A DNA stretch of 44,488 nucleotides from Comamonadaceae bacterium (GTDB lineage: Bacteria; Pseudomonadota; Gammaproteobacteria; Burkholderiales; Burkholderiaceae_C), in the NCBI GenBank assembly GCA_947447355.1, contig CANFJF010000025.1:1-44488 (forward strand), in the 5' to 3' direction. A program made the position numbers and the translations under genes. How positions within the stretch are numbered: the stretch's first letter is position 1; each line of letters begins with the position of its first letter. Shown here piece by piece: positions 7,788 through 15,296 of the stretch. The notes below the pieces were generated by a model. It had not been told where the DNA came from and did no database searches. It was given only the letters and a program-made list of their open reading frames with translations.

Positions 7788-8195
7788 ATGACCATGTCGG
7801 CTGCGACTTCCAAGAATCGGTCAGAGAAGGGGGATCGGCCAGAGGGCTGGCCTCCTACAAATTCCCCCGTGGGCGCGGCGTCCCCCGTAGGAGGCCAGCC
7901 CCCTGGCCGATCCCCCATTGCGCCCCCTGTAGGAGGCCAGCCCTCTGGCCGATCCCCGACTCAACCCGCCGACAGCAACTCCGTTTGCACCGCCTGCGGC
8001 GCTGCGTTCCGCTGTGGCATGGTCGGCGCTGACGCCACCTGCTGGTGCTTCGACTTGCCGCATGTGTTGCCTGTTCCCGCTGCGGGAACTTCTGCTGTCG
8101 CTGCTGCCGAAAATGCCGCTGCCGCCGCGAGCTGTCTGTGCCCGGCCTGTCTTAAACAAAAACTGAAAGAAACACCCCATGGCGACCAATCTTGA
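7788..8195 (+). CDS. Cysteine-rich CWC family protein with repeat-derived N-terminus
   Basis: The C-terminal half shows the CWC pattern: Cys67-x2-Cys70-G-x4-Cys76, then Cys85-Trp-Cys87, then Cys116-Leu-Cys118-x2-Cys121. These eight cysteines probably bind metal; the family function is unknown to me. The N-terminal ~60 residues are unusual. They are encoded by three REP-like elements (7831-7859, 7886-7915, 7928-7957) read in frame as GDRPEGWPP or VGGQPxGRSP, a low-complexity Gly/Pro/Arg segment that should be disordered. The stop overlaps the start of the 5'-nucleotidase gene by 17 bases, suggesting translational coupling. The ATG at 7788 has a weak ribosome binding site, and no other ATG precedes the cysteine domain in frame apart from Met3. 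Confidence 0.8.
   Translation: MTMSAATSKNRSEKGDRPEGWPPTNSPVGAASPVGGQPPGRSPIAPPVGGQPSGRSPTQPADSNSVCTACGAAFRCGMVGADATCWCFDLPHVLPVPAAGTSAVAAAENAAAAASCLCPACLKQKLKETPHGDQS
7831..7957. repeat. Three REP-like elements (type A) inside a coding sequence
   Basis: Copies at 7831-7859 (minus orientation), 7886-7915 (plus) and 7928-7957 (plus). Consensus in plus orientation is TGTAGGAG, stem GGCCAG, loop CCCT or similar, stem CTGGCC, then GATCCCC. The first two copies face each other, as in BIME pairs. All three are read through in frame by the CWC gene. Confidence 0.85.
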
Positions 8196-9144
8196 CGGGC
8201 AACTGGTGGTGGCAATTTCGTCGCGCGCGCTGTTTGACTTTGAAGAAGAAAACCGCGTCTTTGAAGAAGGCATGGCCCAGCAAGAGCAGGCCGGCAGCAA
8301 GCGCGACGCGGCCTACATGCAGTTGCAACTAGAGCGCCTAGATGTACCGGCCAAACCCGGCGTGGCTTTTTCATTGGTGAAAAAACTCCTCGCCTTCAAC
8401 GACGCGCCTGAAAGCCAGGACGAAGCAGCGAGCGCCATCAAACCGCCGCAGCGTGTCGAGGTCGTGATTCTGTCGCGCAATGACCCGGTCTCCGGCATGC
8501 GCGTTTTCAGGTCGGCGCAGCACTACGGCTTGAAGATAGAACGCGGCACCTTCAACCGCGGCGAGGCACCGTGGCGTTACCTGAAACCGCTGCACGCCAA
8601 CCTCTTTTTGTCGACGCATTTGAGCGATGTACGGGCTGCCTTGTTGGCCGGTGTGCCGGCGGCGCAGGTGTACCCGCTGTCGGCGCATGCCAGCGATGCG
8701 CATCCGCATGAAGTGCGCATTGCCTTCGACGGTGACGCGGTGCTTTTTTCTGACGAAGCCGAGCGCGTTTTTCAGTCGCAAGGGCTGAGTGCTTTTCAGG
8801 CGCACGAGCGCGCCAACGCGGGCCAGCCGCTGCTGGCTGGCCCGTTCAAACCGCTGCTGGAAGCGCTGCACAGGCTGCAAGAAGCCGGCACCTCGCGCAT
8901 GCGCATTCGCACAGCGCTGGTCACCGCCCGCAGCGCACCGGCACACGAACGTGCCATCCGCACGCTGATGGACTGGAACATCCAGGTCGATGAAGCGATG
9001 TTTTTGGGCGGTCTGGCCAAGGGCGAATTTTTGCGTGAATTTGAGCCCGATTTTTTCTTTGACGACCAAACCGGTCATGTCAATTCGGCCTCCTTGCATG
9101 TGCCGTCGGGGCATGTGGCAAGTGGCGTTTCCAACCCCAACTGA
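8179..9144 (+). CDS. 5'-nucleotidase (cytosolic, PF06189-type)
   Basis: 321 residues, the usual length for bacterial members of the 5'-nucleotidase family related to animal cN-I. Recognised from the N-terminal LVVAISSRALFDFEEENRVFEEGM (Asp as likely nucleophile region), VEVVILSRNDPVSGMRVF, LSTHLSDVRAAL, and the C-terminal FLGGLAKGEFLREFEPDFFFDDQ. Expected reaction: hydrolysis of nucleoside 5'-monophosphates to nucleosides in the cytoplasm; substrate preference cannot be judged. The ATG lies inside the end of the CWC gene. The ABC transporter starts 11 bases downstream, so these genes are probably one operon. Confidence 0.87.
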   Translation: MATNLDGQLVVAISSRALFDFEEENRVFEEGMAQQEQAGSKRDAAYMQLQLERLDVPAKPGVAFSLVKKLLAFNDAPESQDEAASAIKPPQRVEVVILSRNDPVSGMRVFRSAQHYGLKIERGTFNRGEAPWRYLKPLHANLFLSTHLSDVRAALLAGVPAAQVYPLSAHASDAHPHEVRIAFDGDAVLFSDEAERVFQSQGLSAFQAHERANAGQPLLAGPFKPLLEALHRLQEAGTSRMRIRTALVTARSAPAHERAIRTLMDWNIQVDEAMFLGGLAKGEFLREFEPDFFFDDQTGHVNSASLHVPSGHVASGVSNPN

Positions 9145-9155
9145 AAAGAGCGCTC

Positions 9156-10997
9156 ATGGTCGTCGTTCAAGACAAATTTGCCAGTTTCAAGACTTTTGTG
9201 CGCAAAGTCTGGGCCTTGTCGTTGCCGTATTTTCAGTCTGAAGACAAATGGAAAGCGCGCGGTTTGCTGGTGGCCATCGTTGCGCTGAACTTGGCTGCGG
9301 TGTACATGCTGGTCTTGTTGAATGACTGGAACCGGCTGTTTTACGACGCACTGCAAAACAAAGATGAAGCGGTTTTTTGGCGCGAGCTGGGACGTTTCAC
9401 GTACTTGGCTTTTGCCTTCATCTTGATCGCGGTGTACCGCTTTTATTTGACGCAGTTATTAGAGATTCGCTGGCGCGCCTGGATGACCGGCCACTACCTG
9501 AAACGCTGGCTGTCCAACCATGCGTTTTACCGGCTGGAGTTAGCGCGTTACACGCAGCCCGCAACTGCGCAAGAAGGCCAACCGGGCGCCCCCCAGACCA
9601 TGCCCGACAACCCGGACCAGCGCATCCAGGAAGACCTGAACCTGTTCACCAGCTACACCGTGTCGCTGAGTATGGGGCTGTTGAACGCGGTCGTCACGCT
9701 GCTGAGTTTTGTCGGCATTTTGTGGAGTCTGTCCGGGGCTTTTACTTTCACGCTGGGTGGGACGGCTTACAGCATTCCCGGCTTCATGGTTTGGATGGCG
9801 GTGCTGTATTGCGTCGCTGGCAGCGTCATCACGCATTACATTGGTCGGCCGCAAATACGCTTAAATTTTTTGCAGCAACGCTATGAAGCTGACTTTCGGC
9901 ACCACATGGTGCGCGTGCGTGAATACAGCGAAGCGATTGCGCTCGACAAGGGTGAAGCAGTGGAGCGCAGTCATCTCGACACGCGCTTTTCGACAGTGTT
10001 GGCCAACTACTTGGCGCTGATTAAAAAGCAAAAAAGCTTGGTATGGTTCACCAACTTTTTTGGTCAAGCGGCGACAGTTTTTCCGTTCATCATCTCGGCC
10101 CCGCGGTTTTTCAGCGGCGCCATTCAGTTGGGCCAGCTGATGCAAATCGCCTCGGCTTTTGGTCGGGTGCAAGACTCGCTCAGCTGGTTTGTGGACAACT
10201 ACAGCACGCTGGCAGCGTGGCGGGCCACCACTGACCGGCTGACAAGTTTTGAAGAGCACATTGCCACGCACACGCAAGAAGGCCAAGCGCGTGCGGCTGT
10301 CAACGCGGGCACTTCAGACGCGGTTGCGGCCAGCGAGGCCAAAGTCATCGTCGGTGCAGACCATCTGCAAACCGTCGATCTCTCCATCAGCTTGCCATCG
10401 GGTGAGGTCTTGCTGAGTGGCTTGGCGCTGCAGGCCCAGCCCGGCGACAGTGTGTTGTTGAACGGGCCTTCGGGCAGCGGCAAGTCGACGCTGTTTCGCG
10501 CGCTGGCCAGCATCTGGCCTTTTGCACACGGTCGCGCCGTGGTGCCGCAGAGCACCATGTTCATTCCGCAGCGGCCGTACTTCCCGGACGGCAGCCTGCG
10601 TGACGCGCTGGCCTATCCGCAGCCAGCCGACAGCTACAACGATGCAGCGCTCAAGCAAGCCTTGAACGACGCCTTGTTGCCACAACTCGCAGAGCGCTTG
10701 GATGACCGCGACGCCTGGAGCCAAAAGCTGTCGGGCGGCGAACAACAACGACTCGCCATCGCCCGCGTGCTGCTGAAAAAACCGCAGTGGATCTTTGCCG
10801 ACGAAGCCACCAGTGCGCTCGACGAAGCCGCTGAGAAAACCCTTTACGCCAAACTGCTGGCGCAAACCCAGCAAGCCGGTGGCGCACTGGTGTCGATCGC
10901 GCACCGGCCCACGGTGGCGGCGTTTCACAGCCAGCGCTGGGAGCTGGAGAAAGCGCCTGAAGGGGCTGCGGCAGCGTATGCGTTGACAGTTCGGTGA
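9156..10997 (+). CDS. ABC transporter, fused permease/ATPase of the YddA/SbmA-BacA-like family
   Basis: 613 residues. The N-terminal ~340 residues are an SbmA/BacA-like membrane domain with several hydrophobic helices and the motif RWRAWMTGHYLKRWLSNHAFYRL. The ATPase domain follows: Walker A GPSGSGKST at 437-445, signature LSGGEQQR starting at 525, Walker B WIFADE at 545-550, and H-loop His in AHRP near 582. As a half-transporter it should act as a homodimer in the inner membrane. Relatives (YddA, human ABCD proteins) move peptides, cobalamin or acyl-CoA-like molecules; the substrate here is unknown. It is the last gene of the ilvA-CWC-nucleotidase run. Confidence 0.92.
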   Translation: MVVVQDKFASFKTFVRKVWALSLPYFQSEDKWKARGLLVAIVALNLAAVYMLVLLNDWNRLFYDALQNKDEAVFWRELGRFTYLAFAFILIAVYRFYLTQLLEIRWRAWMTGHYLKRWLSNHAFYRLELARYTQPATAQEGQPGAPQTMPDNPDQRIQEDLNLFTSYTVSLSMGLLNAVVTLLSFVGILWSLSGAFTFTLGGTAYSIPGFMVWMAVLYCVAGSVITHYIGRPQIRLNFLQQRYEADFRHHMVRVREYSEAIALDKGEAVERSHLDTRFSTVLANYLALIKKQKSLVWFTNFFGQAATVFPFIISAPRFFSGAIQLGQLMQIASAFGRVQDSLSWFVDNYSTLAAWRATTDRLTSFEEHIATHTQEGQARAAVNAGTSDAVAASEAKVIVGADHLQTVDLSISLPSGEVLLSGLALQAQPGDSVLLNGPSGSGKSTLFRALASIWPFAHGRAVVPQSTMFIPQRPYFPDGSLRDALAYPQPADSYNDAALKQALNDALLPQLAERLDDRDAWSQKLSGGEQQRLAIARVLLKKPQWIFADEATSALDEAAEKTLYAKLLAQTQQAGGALVSIAHRPTVAAFHSQRWELEKAPEGAAAAYALTVR

Positions 10998-11012
10998 GGA
11001 GCGGGGATCTTC

Positions 11013-11105
11013 GGGGATCGGCCAGAGGGCTGGCCTCCTACGAAGACAAATGCAAAAAGCGTCTTTTTTCTCGTGTAAGAGCCGAGCCCTCTCGGTGATT
11101 CTTAC
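11013..11105. repeat. REP-like elements of types A and C between ABC gene and queC
   Basis: A type A copy (minus orientation) at 11013-11042 is followed at 11074-11105 by a plus-orientation type C copy. Type C starts TGTAAGAG, with stem GCCGAG / CTCGGT and loop CCCT, and an outer GTAAGA/TCTTAC pairing. They lie between the 3' ends of convergent genes (ABC transporter and queC). The hairpins are not followed by a T-run in either useful direction. Confidence 0.8.
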
Positions 11106-11113
11106 CCGGTCAG

Positions 11114-11809
11114 TCAGGCGCCGGAAAAACCAGCGTAACCTCGCGCCCTTAATTCGCAGGCCGGGCATGCGCCGCAGCCGTAACCCCAGGCATGCCGATG
11201 CACCCGGTCGCCGAGGTAACAGGTGTGGGTGTGCTCGACGATCAGGTCCACCAGCTTCTGCCCACCCAGCGCATCAGCCAAACGCCAGGTGTCGGCTTTG
11301 TCGATCCACATCAACGGCGTCTCGATCAGAAAGCGTTTGTCCATGCCCAGCGACAAGGCCAGTTGCATGGCTTTCATGGTGTCGTCGCGGCAGTCGGGAT
11401 AGCCTGAAAAATCGGTTTCGCAGACACCGGTCACCAACACCTCCAAGCCGCGCCGGTACGCCAGCGCGGCGGCCAACGTCAAGAAAAGCAAATTCCGGCC
11501 TGGCACAAAGGTGTTAGGCAGGCCTGAGCTTTCCATCTTGAAAGCCGTGTCGCGCGTCAATGAGGTCTCGCTGACCTGACCCAGTACGCCCAGGTCCAGC
11601 AAGTGGTCTTCGCCGAGCTTGCCGGCCCATTCAGGGAACTGTTCACGCAGCTGCTGCAACACCACCAGCCGCGCATTCAGCTCAACGCTGTGGCGCTGGC
11701 GGTAGTCAAAAGCAATGGTTTCAACGCGCTGGTAACGCGTGAGCGCCTGCGCCAGGCAAGTGGTGGAGTCTTGTCCCCCAGAGAACAAAACGAGAGCAGT
11801 GGTGTGCAT
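11114..11809 (-). CDS. queC: 7-cyano-7-deazaguanine synthase (preQ0 synthase)
   Basis: 231 residues. The PP-loop SGGQDS at 10-15 binds ATP. The C-terminal zinc ligands are visible as Cys197, Cys212, Cys215 and Cys218 ([13 protein letters not shown]). QueC converts 7-carboxy-7-deazaguanine plus ammonia to preQ0 in queuosine tRNA modification. No other que gene lies in the window. The ATG at 11809 is a good family start ([15 protein letters not shown]). No preQ1 riboswitch is apparent upstream. Confidence 0.96.
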   Translation of the reverse strand: MHTTALVLFSGGQDSTTCLAQALTRYQRVETIAFDYRQRHSVELNARLVVLQQLREQFPEWAGKLGEDHLLDLGVLGQVSETSLTRDTAFKMESSGLPNTFVPGRNLLFLTLAAALAYRRGLEVLVTGVCETDFSGYPDCRDDTMKAMQLALSLGMDKRFLIETPLMWIDKADTWRLADALGGQKLVDLIVEHTHTCYLGDRVHRHAWGYGCGACPACELRARGYAGFSGA

Positions 11810-11884
11810 GAAAGGCGGTGGGCGTTGGGTGGTTTCTGGCGGGCATGGAGATGCGACTTGCGCCTGATTTTAAAAGCGCTGCCT

Positions 11885-12592
11885 TCAGCCCGCCAAATGA
11901 GACGCTAGACTGGCTTTCATAAACGTCAGCTCCACCGTGTCGCCAGACTGCGAGAGCGCAACCGATTCAGCTTGTGCGAGGGCCGCCACATCTCGCCAAG
12001 TCAACGCCCGGTAATCGGAGGCGGGGCTGTTCTCGGCGCTCCGCTCGGCGGACTTTCGCACGATCGACAACACAACGCCGACAGGCACCAAGACAGCCTT
12101 CAACACAAAGTCAGCCGGGCCGGGTTGTTGATCGCTCAGAGCCATCAGTGCTGCCGGCAAGACGCTGCGCAACGCCGTGGTGCTCACGTCCAGCGGGAGC
12201 TCCGTCATCTGATTAACGATGACAAATCCTCTGAATCGGAACTCGGTGGTGAGCATGTTCAGGCAGTCCGCCACACCGTTGCTGAGTCGCGTGACTGCGT
12301 CGGTTTTAGGCGCCAACCAAGTCATGAGGTTCATGCACGTGTTGGCGGAGGTGCGGGCAAGCTTGCCCAGCGCAGCGCTGTTGTCGCGAAGATGGGCCAG
12401 GTTCGGCGCGTCGGACTGCAGACGTCTGTCGAGCATCGTCGCAATCATGCCGATGGGTTGAAACTCGCCGACCAGATGGTGACGGATGGCCGGTGCAAGA
12501 CGCCGCAACAAGGCGTAGCGGGCTGCTTCTGCCAGCCCCATGTTGGCTGCCATCGAACCCGCTTGGCTGGATGTGTCAAATGCGTTTTGCAT
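11885..12592 (-). CDS. Histidine-kinase-like protein with degenerate catalytic domain (possible phosphotransferase)
   Basis: I do not recognise a named family. The 235-residue protein has no signal peptide, transmembrane segment or sensor domain. Residues 25-60 (LLRRLAPAIRHHLVGEFQPI) resemble a DHp dimerisation helix with His38/His39 where a kinase's phospho-histidine would be. The rest resembles an HATPase-like fold (about 95-215) without recognisable N, G1 or G2 boxes. This architecture recalls ChpT-like histidine phosphotransferases, which is inference. It is divergent from a stand-alone receiver gene, supporting a two-component role. No ribosome binding site is evident before the ATG at 12592. 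Confidence 0.6.
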   Translation of the reverse strand: MQNAFDTSSQAGSMAANMGLAEAARYALLRRLAPAIRHHLVGEFQPIGMIATMLDRRLQSDAPNLAHLRDNSAALGKLARTSANTCMNLMTWLAPKTDAVTRLSNGVADCLNMLTTEFRFRGFVIVNQMTELPLDVSTTALRSVLPAALMALSDQQPGPADFVLKAVLVPVGVVLSIVRKSAERSAENSPASDYRALTWRDVAALAQAESVALSQSGDTVELTFMKASLASHLAG

Positions 12593-12730
12593 GAAAAAAT
12601 ATGGACCGTGAAGGCTGATTTGTCTGACTTGACACTATTGCCTAGCTTGGCCTAAAGGCCTGTAGGACGCCCCCTCATTTACTTATTAAATTCTCCTACT
12701 GGTGTAGATTGATGGGTGGAAATATAACAG

Positions 12731-12759
12731 TTGAGTTGAACTTCGATACCTTCTATTTA
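12731..12759 (+). promoter_or_regulatory. Candidate promoter of the receiver gene
   Basis: TTGAGT (12731-12736), 17-base spacer, TATTTA (12754-12759). The start would fall near 12766, only about 11 bases before the ATG at 12777. GGAG lies just before that ATG, so the predicted leader is very short. Confidence 0.4.
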
Positions 12760-12776
12760 GTTCTCAATGGAGCACC

Positions 12777-13148
12777 ATGATTTACTTGGTTGAAGACAAC
12801 GATGTCGTGCGCGACAGCTTGGCCAGCATGCTGAAAGAGATCGCCAACGTCAAAGTGGCTGGCGTGGCGAGCACTGAAACGGAAGCCACTGAATGGCTGC
12901 TTGGACACCCGGATGAATGGCAAATGGCGGTGGTCGATCTGTTTTTGTTGCAAGGCAGCGGCTTGGGTGTCTTGTCTAGCTGCGCCAGCCGCAAACCGAC
13001 CCAAAAGGTGGTGGTGCTCACCAATTACGCCACCTCGGATATTCGCCGACGCGCACTCGCACTGGGCGCCGACGCGGTGTTCGACAAAACCCAAGAACTG
13101 GATAAGTTCCTGGCCTACTGCAGCGCCAGCAGACTCAGCGCCTTTTAA
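12777..13148 (+). CDS. Stand-alone response regulator receiver domain
   Basis: 123 residues covering just one receiver domain, no output domain. Key residues: acidic pair Glu6/Asp7 (LVEDND), phospho-acceptor Asp54 (AVVDLFL), Thr82 (VLTNYAT) and Lys104 (VFDKTQE). GGAG stands 5 bases before the ATG. Single-domain receivers such as CheY, DivK or CpdR work by protein-protein contact or as phosphorelay intermediates. The divergent kinase-like gene is the obvious candidate partner. egtD follows 71 bases downstream on the same strand and may be partly cotranscribed. Confidence 0.92.
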   Translation: MIYLVEDNDVVRDSLASMLKEIANVKVAGVASTETEATEWLLGHPDEWQMAVVDLFLLQGSGLGVLSSCASRKPTQKVVVLTNYATSDIRRRALALGADAVFDKTQELDKFLAYCSASRLSAF

Positions 13149-13219
13149 GCATATCGACACCTTGGCGCTGAAGTAGCCCTTGACATGTCGATTCAATAGC
13201 CGCCTGCTACAGTCCTGCG

Positions 13220-14224
13220 ATGTTTGATTTATCTGCAGCTGCTGCCACTTTGTCCCCCGCCGTCACAGGCACCCTGCCGCAACCGGATTTCGTTCAGTTG
13301 CACCATGAAGACCGCGCCGCCGTGCGGGCTGAACTGATGGCTGGCCTGCTGGCGCCACAAGCCTTCACGTCCCCAAAATACCTCTACGACGCACTCGGTT
13401 CACGGCTGTTTGAAGCCATCACCGAGCTGCCTGAGTATTACCCAACGCGCACCGAGGCCAGCATTTTCAAAGCGCACGCAACCGCCATGGCCGCGCTGAT
13501 CCCAGACAACGCCACGCTGGTCGATTTGGGCGCCGGTAATTGCGCCAAAGCGGCTAGTTTGTTTGCTGCTTTTGCTCCCGCTCGTTACGTGGCGGTAGAC
13601 ATTTCAGTTGAATTTTTAAGGCAAGCGCTGGGCAGTTTGCAAGCCCAACATCCAAGCTTGCCGATGCTCGGTGTTGGTATGGATTTTTCAAGCTCGCTGC
13701 AACTGCCACCGCAAGCCGGCAACGGACCGAATGTGCTGTTTTATCCGGGCTCCAGCATTGGCAACTTCACACCGGTGCAAGCGTTGGAATTTCTTCGGCA
13801 GGCACGCAGCGCATGCATCGGGGGCGGACTGTTGCTCGGTGTCGATCTGCTGAAACCACGCGAACTGCTTGAACCCGCGTACGACGATGCGCTGGGTGTC
13901 ACCTCGGCTTTTAACCGGAACCTGTTGCCGCACCTGAACCAATTGGTCGGTAGTGATTTTCTGCTGGCTGACTGGCAGCATGCGGCCTTTTTCAACGCAG
14001 CAGAGTCGCGCATTGAAATGCATTTGCAAGCCATGCGTGACGTGCAAGTGCGTTGGCCTGGCGGCGAGCGACGGTTTGGCCAAGGTGAACGCATTCACAC
14101 CGAAAGCTCGTACAAATGGCGCGCGACAGATTTTGAGCAGTTGCTGCAATCGGCAGGCTTTGTCAGTACGCAGGCCTGGACTGATGAACGCGGCTGGTTT
14201 GCCGTCTTTTGGGCAGCGGGATAA
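13220..14224 (+). CDS. egtD: L-histidine N(alpha)-methyltransferase
   Basis: 334 residues, matching EgtD (DUF2260/Methyltransf_33-type). Markers: YLYDALGSRLFEAITELPEYYPTRTE (about 54-79), SAM motif VDLGAGNCAK at 101-110, FYPGSSIGNF, and the C-terminal ESSYKW. EgtD trimethylates histidine with three SAM to hercynine, the precursor of ergothioneine and selenoneine. The ATG at 13220 lacks a clear ribosome binding site. The senB-like gene starts only 4 bases past the stop. No egtB is in the window, so the next step must be encoded elsewhere or be different. Confidence 0.93.
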   Translation: MFDLSAAAATLSPAVTGTLPQPDFVQLHHEDRAAVRAELMAGLLAPQAFTSPKYLYDALGSRLFEAITELPEYYPTRTEASIFKAHATAMAALIPDNATLVDLGAGNCAKAASLFAAFAPARYVAVDISVEFLRQALGSLQAQHPSLPMLGVGMDFSSSLQLPPQAGNGPNVLFYPGSSIGNFTPVQALEFLRQARSACIGGGLLLGVDLLKPRELLEPAYDDALGVTSAFNRNLLPHLNQLVGSDFLLADWQHAAFFNAAESRIEMHLQAMRDVQVRWPGGERRFGQGERIHTESSYKWRATDFEQLLQSAGFVSTQAWTDERGWFAVFWAAG

Positions 14225-14228
14225 AACA

Positions 14229-15296
14229 ATGAGCCAAGCAAAATCAGACATACAAGCCGTGCGCATTGTCATCGTCAGCCCGGCGCTGGCGGACGCCAAC
14301 AATGGCAACTGGCAAACCGCCCAGCGCTGGCGCACGCTGCTGGCACCACACAAGGTTCGTATCGTCAAGCAATGGCCTGACGTCGAGGCTCAGAAAAAAG
14401 GCGCGGCCCAAGACCAGTTGATGCTGGCGCTGCACGCGAGTCGCTCGGCGGCGTCCGTGGCGGCTTGGGCCGAACGACAGCCTTTGCACACGCCGGGTTT
14501 GGGTGTGCCAGGTTTGGTCGTTGTGCTCACCGGCACAGACCTTTACCGCGACATTCAATCCGATCCAGCAGCTCAGAAATCGCTGGCATTGGCGTCGCAA
14601 CTGGTGGTGTTGCAAGCCAATGGTCCAGCGGCATTGCCGGCTGATCTGCGCTCCAAAACACGCGTGATCTTCCAGTCCAGCACGGCGTTGCCAGCGCTGT
14701 CCAAGCCATCAACGCAAACGCAATTGCGCGCTGTGATGGTGGGCCATTTGCGGAACGAAAAATCGCCACAGACGCTTTTCGCAGCCGCGCGTCTGCTGCT
14801 GGACGAACCAAGTCTGTTCATCGACCATATCGGCGAAGCGCTGGACCCTGTGCTGGGCCAAGCTGCGCAAGCCACTGCCGCAGACTGCCCGAATTACCGT
14901 TGGCTGGGTGCGCAGACCTACAACGCGACGCGACGGCACATTCATCGCGCACATGTGCTGGTGCATGCCAGCCTCATGGAGGGTGCAGCCCACGTCGTCA
15001 TGGAAGCCATCCTGAGTGGCACGCCCGTTCTGGCTTCGCACATTCCAGGCAATGTCGGTCTGCTCGGCGACGACTACGCGGGCTATTTTGAGCCAGGCGA
15101 TGCGGCAGGATTGGCGCAGCTGCTGCGGCGCTGCCGCAGTGTCAGCGTGACATCCGGCACGACGGCGGGCATGTCGACTGGTGACGAATTCCTCGCACAA
15201 CTTATTGCTCAATGTGCGCGGCGTGTGCCGCTCTTCAGCCCCGAGACTGAGCGCGCCGCTTTGCTGCAACTGGTACAAGAAATGAGGCGCGTATGA
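14229..15296 (+). CDS. SenB-like glycosyltransferase (TIGR04348 family, selenosugar synthase candidate)
   Basis: The ATG at 14229, 4 bases after egtD, gives 355 residues; a much longer open frame upstream just overlaps egtD. Residues 12-34 (VRIVIVSPALADANNGNWQT and following), ALHASRSA near 67-74 and VVLTGTDLYRD at 98-108 match, from memory, the TIGR04348/SenB family. The C-terminal HASLMEGAAHVVMEA and SGTPVLAS region is a GT-B donor-binding site. In Variovorax, SenB joins selenophosphate to a UDP-N-acetyl sugar to make a selenosugar, and SenA attaches selenium to hercynine. Linkage to egtD supports that role, but no senA or senC is present here. The stop overlaps the next gene as ATGA. Confidence 0.78.
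   Translation: MSQAKSDIQAVRIVIVSPALADANNGNWQTAQRWRTLLAPHKVRIVKQWPDVEAQKKGAAQDQLMLALHASRSAASVAAWAERQPLHTPGLGVPGLVVVLTGTDLYRDIQSDPAAQKSLALASQLVVLQANGPAALPADLRSKTRVIFQSSTALPALSKPSTQTQLRAVMVGHLRNEKSPQTLFAAARLLLDEPSLFIDHIGEALDPVLGQAAQATAADCPNYRWLGAQTYNATRRHIHRAHVLVHASLMEGAAHVVMEAILSGTPVLASHIPGNVGLLGDDYAGYFEPGDAAGLAQLLRRCRSVSVTSGTTAGMSTGDEFLAQLIAQCARRVPLFSPETERAALLQLVQEMRRV

Noticed and set aside
6905..7918. 337-residue open frame on the minus strand
   Set aside because: Antisense to ilvA and the REP-containing part of the CWC gene; no family resemblance.
11075..11105. Hairpin after queC as a terminator
   Set aside because: The minus-strand read is followed by A-rich sequence, not a T-run; the element matches the REP family better.
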